Notes under the pieces: generated by a model
What the model was told of the DNA's origin: nothing
Database searches by the model: none
What the model saw: the letters and a program-made list of their open reading frames with translations, nothing else
Translations under genes and position numbers: made by a program
Assembly: GCF_003837805.1 (NCBI RefSeq)
Contig: NZ_RQIT01000003.1
Coordinates: 124,001 to 188,000, forward strand
Direction: 5' to 3'
Source: Bradyrhizobium sp. RP6
GTDB lineage: Bacteria > Pseudomonadota > Alphaproteobacteria > Rhizobiales > Xanthobacteraceae
Length of the DNA: 64,000 bases
Shown here: piece after piece, positions 27,524 to 33,938 of the stretch
Layout of the letters: each line of letters opens with the position of its first letter
How positions within the stretch are numbered: the stretch's first letter is position 1

Positions 27524-27615
27524 AGCGTTTTCGAGCGAAGTGGACGCCGGTTCGCGTCAAGAAAACGCGTCAAGACAGGAATCTAGAGCCCCCGTTCCGA
27601 TTCCGTCGGAACGCG
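27521..27615. repeat. dispersed intergenic repeat (TAGAGCGTTTTCGAGCGAAG type)
   Basis: The stretch begins TAGAGCGTTTTCGAGCGAAG, continues with GTTCGCGTCAAGAAAACGCG and AATCTAGAGCC, and ends near GTTCCGATTCCGTCGGAAC, itself a hairpin. I recognise the wording from a repeat common in Bradyrhizobium/Rhodopseudomonas genomes; this is recalled, not searched. AGCGTTTTC and GAAAACGC form inverted arms. Confidence 0.55.
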
Positions 27616-27632
27616 AAACGCAGCACCAGGAA

Positions 27633-27656
27633 GCCTCGGCTCAGGCCGGGGCTTTT
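27633..27656 (+). terminator. intrinsic terminator after the csbD-family gene
   Basis: GCCTCGGC (27633-27640) pairs with GCCGGGGC (27645-27652, one G-U pair) over a TCAG loop, followed by TTTTGTTT. It lies 110 bases beyond the stop, after the repeat element. Confidence 0.75.
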
Positions 27657-27750
27657 GTTTCTGGAGATTCGCAACCCAGACGATGCGAAGCGAATCCGGC
27701 ACTTGTCTCGATTGAGGCACGTCCCGGATTTCGCTTTCGCTGCGTCGGGG

Positions 27751-27906
27751 CTAGAACACTGCGAGATATTTCAGCAGCGACACGATGCCGATGATGATGA
27801 CGATGACGCGCGCGATCTGCTTGGCGCGGCCATCCATCGGCAACATGTTGATGAGATAAAGTACGAGAATGACGACGAGAAAGGTAACGAGTACGCCCAC
27901 CAGCAT
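27751..27906 (-). CDS. 51-residue two-helix membrane protein (Thivi_2564-like)
   Basis: ATG at 27906 opens a 51-codon frame ending TAG at 27751. The protein has two hydrophobic helices (residues ~2-20 and ~33-50) joined by the short loop NMLPMDGRAKQIAR. The PMDGxxK-type loop between two helices resembles the small Thivi_2564 family membrane proteins (recalled, not searched). A perfect EcfG promoter 39 bases upstream (27945-27969, minus strand) strongly supports a real, stress-induced gene. Function is unknown. Confidence 0.75.
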   Translation of the reverse strand: MLVGVLVTFLVVILVLYLINMLPMDGRAKQIARVIVIIIGIVSLLKYLAVF

Positions 27907-27944
27907 TGCAGGACCCCCTTGTGGCAAATTGCGCCGCCGTTCTT

Positions 27945-27969
27945 AACGCGCTGCACTCTAGTCGGTTCC
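27945..27969 (-). promoter_or_regulatory. EcfG-type promoter for the 51-residue membrane protein gene
   Basis: On the minus strand: GGAAC (27969-27965), 16 nt, CGTT (27948-27945), a perfect consensus 39 bases before the ATG at 27906. Confidence 0.75.
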
Positions 27970-28151
27970 ATTTCAGCAACCCGCTGCAACCTCTCGCAGA
28001 ATCCGTCGTCCTACGATCGGCCCGGCCGCCTATGATGTCATTTTTCCGACGAGATTGAGACCACCATCACAGTTGAGATCTGCGTGCGGTCGCGGCGAGC
28101 TTGCCCGGAGACCACTGTTGTTCGGCGACGGTCCCCTTCGATGCGGCGTCC

Positions 28152-28802
28152 CTACTCCTTCGCCACCACCGGGACCCGGCGGAATTTGGCGCGCACCGAC
28201 TCCGGCAGTGGCGAGAAATTCATTGCGACGCCGTGGCGGTCGTTGGCGTTGCGGCTGGCGACCACGAGGCCGCCAGCGCCGGCGACGATATCGCCCTTGC
28301 GCAGGGTGGGGTCGTCCTCGACCTTGACCGATGCGAGACCTGCCGGATCCTTGCCGTTGCAGGTGCAGCCCGCGACGATCTCGTTGCGATACCGGAACGC
28401 GTTCGGCAGATTGGAGTAGGACTTTCCGTTCTCCGTCGTGGCGTCGTCGATATTGCTGCCGTAGACCAACGAGGTTTCGGAGGCCGGGCAGAAGCTCTTG
28501 CAGGACTGCGCCTTGCTTTCGGCATCGCTCCCTTGCGCGGGGAAATAGCGGCCGTCGCAGCCGCGCACGCAATAAGCCGTGCCGCCACCATAGGAGGCTC
28601 GCTGGCGCGGCGCATCGTAGCGCGGCATGTCGTCATGCGGGAAAGGCATCCGGATCTCGGGCGGTGGCCGCATCCGGAAGCCGCCGAACAACGCCGAGAA
28701 GAAATCCTCCGCGTGCGCCGACGGTACCGACGCCAGACCGGCGGAGACAACGACCAGGATCGCCGCACCACCGGCCACCTTGCCAACCAGGCGTCTGCTC
28801 AT
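28152..28802 (-). CDS. DUF2865 family exported protein
   Basis: A 216-residue protein with a signal peptide (residues 1-~31, cleavage near AHA-ED), then a Pro/Arg-rich spacer and a Cys-rich DUF2865 domain: CVRGCDGRYFPAQG, CKSFCPASETSLVYGSNIDDATTENGKSYSNLPNAFRYR and CTCNGKDPAG. The conserved cysteines probably form disulfides in the periplasm. Function of the family is unknown. It starts 16 bases after the stop of an L,D-transpeptidase gene and is probably cotranscribed with it, suggesting a cell-wall role. Confidence 0.85.
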   Translation of the reverse strand: MSRRLVGKVAGGAAILVVVSAGLASVPSAHAEDFFSALFGGFRMRPPPEIRMPFPHDDMPRYDAPRQRASYGGGTAYCVRGCDGRYFPAQGSDAESKAQSCKSFCPASETSLVYGSNIDDATTENGKSYSNLPNAFRYRNEIVAGCTCNGKDPAGLASVKVEDDPTLRKGDIVAGAGGLVVASRNANDRHGVAMNFSPLPESVRAKFRRVPVVAKE

Positions 28803-28818
28803 ATGACCTCGCTCACTC

Positions 28819-29604
28819 CTAGTTCACGGCCGACGTCGTGATGTTCAACGCCTGCCTGCCCGAGGACAACGTCGTCACGGCCGGACGCTTGCGCACGGGC
28901 TCGCCGGCCCTGTCGCCTCCCCTGGCCATCAGCGGCGCGTTCTTCGGCAGCACCACGACCTTGGCACCGACATTGACCCGGTTGAACAGGTCGATGACGT
29001 CCTCGTTGGTCATGCGGATGCAGCCGGACGAGACGAATTTGCCGATTGTGGAGGGATCGTTGGTGCCATGGATGCGGTATTCGCTGGAGCCGAGATACAT
29101 CGCGCGCGCGCCGAGCGGATTGCCGGGGCCGCCGGCGACGAAGCGCGGCAGATAGGGCTGGCGCGCGATCATTTGGGCTGGCGGATGCCAGTCCGGCCAC
29201 TCGGCCTTCCGGCTGACGCTCTGCACGCCCGACCAGGTGAAGCCTTCCCGGCCGACGCCGACGCCATACCGAATCGCGCGGCCGTTGCCGAGCACGTAGT
29301 AGAGATAGGTATTGTTGGTATCGATGACGATGGTACCGGCGGGCTCGCTCCTGTCGAAGCTGACGATCTGCTTGCGAAGCCGGTCGGGCAACTGGGCGTC
29401 CTCGTCGGCGGGCTGCGGCGCCTCGTTGACGTCGCTCTGGGAGTAACCCTGGTCCTGCGGGTACGCCCGTGGCTGGAACGGTTCATAGCCGAACGTTTGC
29501 GCGCTCGCGCTGCCAAGGGACACTGCGAGCAGAGCGGTTGCGAAAGCGAAAGCGCCGACGGCGCGCGGCGAGAAGCTGCGACGGACTGCAAACAAGTTGG
29601 TCAT
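28819..29604 (-). CDS. L,D-transpeptidase (YkuD/ErfK family)
   Basis: A 261-residue exported protein with a signal peptide (cleavage near ASA-QT, residue ~35), a Pro/Gln/Asp-rich linker and a YkuD domain from ~residue 90. The catalytic motif holds His179 (IHGTND) and Cys195 (SSGCIRM). Such enzymes form 3-3 peptidoglycan cross-links or attach proteins to the wall. The DUF2865 gene follows 16 bases later. An EcfG-like element with one mismatch lies upstream at 29652-29677, consistent with wall remodelling under stress. Confidence 0.92.
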   Translation of the reverse strand: MTNLFAVRRSFSPRAVGAFAFATALLAVSLGSASAQTFGYEPFQPRAYPQDQGYSQSDVNEAPQPADEDAQLPDRLRKQIVSFDRSEPAGTIVIDTNNTYLYYVLGNGRAIRYGVGVGREGFTWSGVQSVSRKAEWPDWHPPAQMIARQPYLPRFVAGGPGNPLGARAMYLGSSEYRIHGTNDPSTIGKFVSSGCIRMTNEDVIDLFNRVNVGAKVVVLPKNAPLMARGGDRAGEPVRKRPAVTTLSSGRQALNITTSAVN

Positions 29605-29651
29605 GTGCTGCCCCGTTGGAAAGGTGCATCAGGGTGATGCGCTGCCGGACA

Positions 29652-29677
29652 AACTCCGCCGGCGGGATCGAAGTTCC
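29652..29677 (-). promoter_or_regulatory. EcfG-like promoter for the L,D-transpeptidase operon
   Basis: On the minus strand: GGAAC, 17 nt, AGTT; the -10 has one base different from CGTT. It lies 48 bases upstream of the ATG at 29604. An inverted repeat GCATCA-GGG-TGATGC (29626-29640) lies between it and the gene and could be an operator. Confidence 0.5.
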
Positions 29678-29736
29678 GGCGCAACGTGCGGCACCGACGT
29701 CACAGTCAAGCGAGCAGCCGTTCACGAAGCCGCGAT

Positions 29737-29761
29737 GGAACCGGTGTGCTCTCCTTGCGTT
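29737..29761 (+). promoter_or_regulatory. EcfG-type promoter for the AI-2E/PerM family gene
   Basis: GGAAC (29737-29741), 16 nt, CGTT (29758-29761), a perfect consensus 52 bases upstream of the GTG start at 29814. Confidence 0.7.
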
Positions 29762-29813
29762 GTGAAGTCGTCAATGGGCGCGCGGATCGCGGCTTCCGTG
29801 CAGGAGAGATATT

Positions 29814-30926
29814 GTGCGCGTCCTTCCAAGTGAGCGTCTGATTTCCGGCAACAGCGAAGGCGATCCGCTTCCCGAGAGCCGTGCCGAGTTGCCGCCGGTG
29901 ATCCGCCGCACCGAATTCGTCGCGTTCGCGCTTGCAGGGCTGTTGCTGATTGCCATCGTTACCGTGCTCTACGTTGGAAGGGCGTTCTTCCTGCCCGTGG
30001 TGATGGCCTTCGTCACTGGCACGATGCTATCTCCGGCGGCGGGCTTTCTCGAGCGGTACAAGGTCCCCCGCAGCGTCGGCGCCGTCCTGATCGTGGTCGC
30101 GGTGACCGCGGTGGTCACCTTCATGGTGGCGCTGATCGCCTCGCCGGTGATGGAATGGAGCACGCGCCTTCCGGAGCTCGGTGCTCAGCTGAAGGACAAG
30201 CTCCACGTGTTCGACCGGCCGCTCGCGCTGTGGCGGGAGATGCAGGCCATGCTCGGCGCTTCGGAAGGATTGCCGAGCTTCCAGATCCCCAAGGTCGACT
30301 GGGTGCAGCCGACGATCGAATTCCTGTCACCGACCTTTACCGAATTCCTGCTGTTCTTCGTCACCCTGATCCTGTTCATCGCGAGCTGGCGCGACCTGAG
30401 GCGGGCCATGATCATGACCTTCAGCGATCGTGACGCGCGGCTGCGCACGCTGCGGATTCTCAACGAGATCGAGGTCCATCTCGGCAATTATCTCCTGACC
30501 GTCACCGTCATCAATGTCGGAGTTGGTGTCGCCACCGGCCTCATCTGCGCGCTCACCAGAATGCCCAATCCGGCGGGGCTCGGCGCGCTGGCAGCGACGC
30601 TCAACTTCATCCCGATCATCGGGCCGGTGGCGATGTTCGCGGTGCTGGTCGTGGTTGGGCTGATCGCCTTTCCGACTATCGGCGGCGGTCTGATAGCCGC
30701 ACTCGCCTTCGGCGGCCTCACCTTTCTGGAGGGGCACTTCATCACGCCGACAATCATCGGACGGCGGCTGGCCCTGAATGCGCTCGCCGTGCTGCTCGCG
30801 CTCGCGTTCTGGACCTGGCTTTGGGGACCGATGGGCGCGTTCCTGTCGTCGCCGCTCCTGATCGTCGCGCTGATCCTGAAGGAGCACCTGCTGCCGGAGA
30901 ATTCGCCGCAGCTCCCGCAAGCCTGA
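29814..30926 (+). CDS. AI-2E family transporter (PerM/YdiK-like permease)
   Basis: A 370-residue membrane protein with about eight hydrophobic segments: a pair near the N-terminus, a large loop (~residues 110-180), and a C-terminal block with LGALAATLNFIPIIGPVAMF and FLEGHFITPTIIGRRLALNALAVLLALAFWTWLWG, which carry the family signature. Members are named for AI-2 export, but many export or take part in other processes such as ion homeostasis. The start is GTG with AGGAG seven bases upstream. A perfect EcfG promoter precedes it, placing it in the stress group. Confidence 0.88.
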   Translation: MRVLPSERLISGNSEGDPLPESRAELPPVIRRTEFVAFALAGLLLIAIVTVLYVGRAFFLPVVMAFVTGTMLSPAAGFLERYKVPRSVGAVLIVVAVTAVVTFMVALIASPVMEWSTRLPELGAQLKDKLHVFDRPLALWREMQAMLGASEGLPSFQIPKVDWVQPTIEFLSPTFTEFLLFFVTLILFIASWRDLRRAMIMTFSDRDARLRTLRILNEIEVHLGNYLLTVTVINVGVGVATGLICALTRMPNPAGLGALAATLNFIPIIGPVAMFAVLVVVGLIAFPTIGGGLIAALAFGGLTFLEGHFITPTIIGRRLALNALAVLLALAFWTWLWGPMGAFLSSPLLIVALILKEHLLPENSPQLPQA

Positions 30927-30941
30927 CCGGTTTCCCCGAAC

Positions 30942-30966
30942 GGAACTTACCCGGCGACGAAACGTT
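30942..30966 (+). promoter_or_regulatory. EcfG-type promoter for the YqjD-like / YqjE-like pair
   Basis: GGAAC (30942-30946), 16 nt, CGTT (30963-30966), a perfect consensus 38 bases upstream of the ATG at 31005 and only 15 bases after the preceding stop codon. Confidence 0.75.
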
Positions 30967-31004
30967 TTCCGCCCAACTCAGCCGTCAACAGCTCGGAGTT
31001 CCTG

Positions 31005-31376
31005 ATGTCCACGACCAATGCCGAATCCGGGATGAGAGACTGGACCGACAAAGCCACCAGAGAACGCCTTGAGAAGGATGTAGCAGCCGTGAAAAGCGAT
31101 ATCGCCGCCCTCACCGACCAGATCACCGACGCACTCAACACCTTTGCCAATTCCACGAGCAAGCAGGCTCGCCGAGGCTATCGCCAGGCGCGCGACAACA
31201 TGGATACCGCGATCGACGACGTGTCGGAGCGCGGCAGCGCGATGATGGAGGCAGCACAGGACGCCTACGGCTCCATCGAGGAGACGCTGGAAGACGCGAT
31301 CACGCAGCGTCCGCTCGCGACCGTCGGACTCGCGCTCGGCATCGGCTTCCTGATCGGCGTTGCCTGGCGCCGGTAG
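31005..31376 (+). CDS. DUF883 (ElaB/YqjD) family inner-membrane-anchored protein
   Basis: A 123-residue protein. A long amphipathic, coiled-coil-prone helix (residues ~10-95) is followed by RPLATVGLALGIGFLIGVAWRR, a C-terminal tail anchor typical of ElaB/YqjD. In E. coli these proteins tether stationary-phase ribosomes to the membrane (family knowledge); the same role here is inferred. A membrane gene resembling YqjE lies 84 bases downstream, as in the E. coli yqjDE order. Confidence 0.85.
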   Translation: MSTTNAESGMRDWTDKATRERLEKDVAAVKSDIAALTDQITDALNTFANSTSKQARRGYRQARDNMDTAIDDVSERGSAMMEAAQDAYGSIEETLEDAITQRPLATVGLALGIGFLIGVAWRR

Positions 31377-31460
31377 AATCGCTAGCGCGTATCGAAGCGG
31401 CGGCGCGCCGCCGCTGTCGGCCCGTGACGATTCGGCTGGTGGGAATTGAGGAGTAAGGCC

Positions 31461-31916
31461 ATGTTTCAGCGCATCATAGACGGGATCAGTGCATCCACCG
31501 GCACGACTGTCCGGCTGACCTCCCTTGCCGCTGGCGCGGCCTTGGCCCTGTTGGTGACGACAGGCTTCCTTTGTGCCGCCGCCTTCATCTCGGTCCTGGA
31601 GAAGTATGGCCCGGTGCAGGCCTGTCTTGCCGGCGCGGGCATCTTCTTCCTGCTGACCCTGGCCGCGGCAGGCTCTTATTGGGGCTACAAGCGCGAGGTG
31701 CAGAAGCGTGCCCGGATCGCGGCCGAGTGCGCTGCGAAGTCGGCCGCGCAGAGCATGCTTGCAGATCCAATGCTCCTCGCCACCGGGCTCCAGATCGTTC
31801 GCGCCATCGGGATGAAGCGGCTGTTGCCGATCCTGGCGATCGGCGGCGTCGCCCTCGGAATCCTGGCGAGCCGCGCCGGTGTCTCCGACGAGGTGTCGGC
31901 TGAACCTGCCGAGTAG
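31461..31916 (+). CDS. small two-helix membrane protein, YqjE/holin-like
   Basis: A 151-residue protein with two strongly hydrophobic helices (residues ~22-45 and ~52-75), then a basic/Ala-rich helix and a possible third hydrophobic stretch (LLPILAIGGVALGILASR). It has no catalytic motif. Position after a YqjD-like gene and the topology suggest a YqjE counterpart (phage holin-like superfamily). I chose ATG 31461 because GAGGAG lies about eight bases upstream. Function is unknown. Confidence 0.7.
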   Translation: MFQRIIDGISASTGTTVRLTSLAAGAALALLVTTGFLCAAAFISVLEKYGPVQACLAGAGIFFLLTLAAAGSYWGYKREVQKRARIAAECAAKSAAQSMLADPMLLATGLQIVRAIGMKRLLPILAIGGVALGILASRAGVSDEVSAEPAE

Positions 31917-32104
31917 CCGTCAGAGCCGGTTAGAAAATTTCGTCGCAAGCTCCGCGAGCGCGTCTCTCCGCATTCGATAGGGGCGACGCCGCGCAATTTT
32001 GCGCCCACTGGTGCAAACCCGGCCCCACTCACGCAAACGCTACTCGGATGGGCAGGCGGTTGCCGCTAAAAGCATCACCCTGATTCCAAAAGCTATTTTA
32101 CTCA

Positions 32105-33247
32105 ATGAAACCGTCCGTCAAGGCGAACCTCGCCGCATTCCATCACGACGCCAGGCTGTATTTGACGCTCGGCATTGCCAACTGGTCGGTTTTCGTCGAC
32201 CACATTCCGAACAACGTCGTCAACCTGCTGACGCTGCGCAACTTCGGCTTCAGCGGTGCTGCGGACCTGTTCGTGTTCGTGGTGGGTTATGGCGTCGCCA
32301 TCATCCACGGCAGGATGGCCCTGGAGCGCGGCTACGTGGTCGCGGCGACGCGAATCTTTCGCCGCGTCTGGCGGCTCTACGCCGCCTATGTCGTGCTGTT
32401 CGTGATCTATATCGACGCCATCGCCTACGTCGCCTCGCAATCGATGGCGCCGGAGATCATCCACGAATACAACATCTCGGGGATTCTCGAGCATCCGTTG
32501 CGGATCCTGATTCGCGGTCTCGTGCTCCAGGAAGAGCCGCTGAACCTCGACCTTCTGCAGTTGATGATTCCGCTGATGGCCTTCTTTCCGCTCGCGCTGT
32601 GGGGTCTGTTGCGACGGCCGAACCTGACGCTTGCGGCATCGGTGGCGCTGTATCTTGCCGCACGCTGGTTCGAGTGGAATTTTCGGGTCTCCCCCGACCA
32701 GGAGTGGACCTTCAATCCGCTCTGCTGGCAGATGCTGATGGTGCTGGGTGGATGGTTCGCCGTCACGGGCGCACCGGGGCAGGCGCTGCGCAACCTTCCC
32801 TGGCTGCGGATACTCGCAGGGAGCTATCTCGTCTTCGCGATGGCGGTCACCCTGTCGCGCCATTCGCCGGAACTGGCAGCCTATCTGCCGGGCCCGCTCC
32901 TCGACAGCATCGCGCCGACCGACAAGGAGAATCTCGCGCCTTATCGCGTGATTCACTTCCTAGCGCTCGCCTTGCTCGCGACCCATCTGGTTCCGGCCGA
33001 TCACCCCGGCCTGCGATTGAAGCCGCTTCAGGCGGTCATACGATGCGGCGAGGAATGGCTCGCCGTGTTCTGCGTCGGCGTGTTCCTGTCCTTTGCCGGC
33101 CATCTCATCCTGATCACCAGCCCTAACCTGGTGGTGATGCAGATCGTGGTGAGCATCATCGGCTTCGCGGCGATGACCGCCGTCGCCTACTACGTCGCCT
33201 GGTCGAAGCGGCAGGACCTGCCTGCCGCCCTGAGGCAGCAGGCCTAG
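32105..33247 (+). CDS. OpgC domain acyltransferase-like membrane protein
   Basis: A 380-residue protein with about ten hydrophobic segments. The N-terminal part (DARLYLTLGIANWSVFVDHIPNN, LTLRNFGFSGAADLFVFVVGYG) matches the OpgC family, which resembles acyltransferase-3 proteins. OpgC enzymes add succinyl groups to periplasmic osmoregulated glucans. No opgGH genes are in the window. The gene stands alone, 188 bases after the stress pair; no EcfG site was found for it. Confidence 0.85.
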   Translation: MKPSVKANLAAFHHDARLYLTLGIANWSVFVDHIPNNVVNLLTLRNFGFSGAADLFVFVVGYGVAIIHGRMALERGYVVAATRIFRRVWRLYAAYVVLFVIYIDAIAYVASQSMAPEIIHEYNISGILEHPLRILIRGLVLQEEPLNLDLLQLMIPLMAFFPLALWGLLRRPNLTLAASVALYLAARWFEWNFRVSPDQEWTFNPLCWQMLMVLGGWFAVTGAPGQALRNLPWLRILAGSYLVFAMAVTLSRHSPELAAYLPGPLLDSIAPTDKENLAPYRVIHFLALALLATHLVPADHPGLRLKPLQAVIRCGEEWLAVFCVGVFLSFAGHLILITSPNLVVMQIVVSIIGFAAMTAVAYYVAWSKRQDLPAALRQQA

Positions 33248-33293
33248 TCGCAAAATCGTGCGATTCTGCTAGGCCGAAGGCTATGGCTGCGCT

Positions 33294-33938
33294 ATGCCGA
33301 AAGTCTGTGTGAGGAGACCGGGCGTGGCGGGGGCGAAAGGCGGGAGTGACGAGGCTGACAGCGCGCCCCGGCGCGGCCGGCCAAGGTCAATCGAGACCAG
33401 CAACGCCATTCTCGAGAGCGCCTATACGCTGATGGCCTCCACCGGCCTTGCCGCCACCACCATCGACGCGGTCGCGCGCCATTCCAGCGTCTCCAAGATG
33501 ACGATCTACAAGTGGTGGCCGTCCCGCGAGGCGCTTTTGATCGACGCATTTCTCCACCACGCCGCGCAGATGCTGCCGCTGCCGCCGGCGAGTGCCGGCA
33601 ACCCCGCGGCGCGCGCGCGCCGCCATGCCGCGGCCTATGCCGAAGCGCTCCAGGGCGAGTTCGGCAAGGTCCAGCTCGCCGTCATCTCCGAATGCATCTC
33701 GAAGACCGGCTCGGCGGAGCTGTTCTACGCGCGCTATCTGCAATTCCGCCGCGACGCGCTCGTCGAGATGATCGCCGCGGGCCAGCAGGATGGCAGCATT
33801 CTGGCCGAGGGCCTTCCCGAGGATCTCTACGATGCGATCTATGGCAGCCTGTTCTATCGCTACGTCTTCGGCATCACGCCGGTCACGCCGGCTTACGCGC
33901 GCAACCTCGTCGATCTCGTGTTGCGGCCGAAGGGTTAG
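33294..33938 (+). CDS. TetR/AcrR family transcriptional regulator
   Basis: A 214-residue regulator with a basic N-terminal stretch (APRRGRPRS) and a TetR HTH at residues ~32-80: ILESAYTLMASTGLAATTIDAVARHSSVSKMTIYKWWPSREALLIDAF. The C-terminal ligand-binding half (RDALVEMIAAGQQDGSILAEG) fits the TetR_C type found with multidrug and metabolic regulators. No clear target gene is divergent from it; OpgC is immediately upstream on the same strand. Its stop codon overlaps the stop of the convergent kinase gene. Confidence 0.88.
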   Translation: MPKVCVRRPGVAGAKGGSDEADSAPRRGRPRSIETSNAILESAYTLMASTGLAATTIDAVARHSSVSKMTIYKWWPSREALLIDAFLHHAAQMLPLPPASAGNPAARARRHAAAYAEALQGEFGKVQLAVISECISKTGSAELFYARYLQFRRDALVEMIAAGQQDGSILAEGLPEDLYDAIYGSLFYRYVFGITPVTPAYARNLVDLVLRPKG

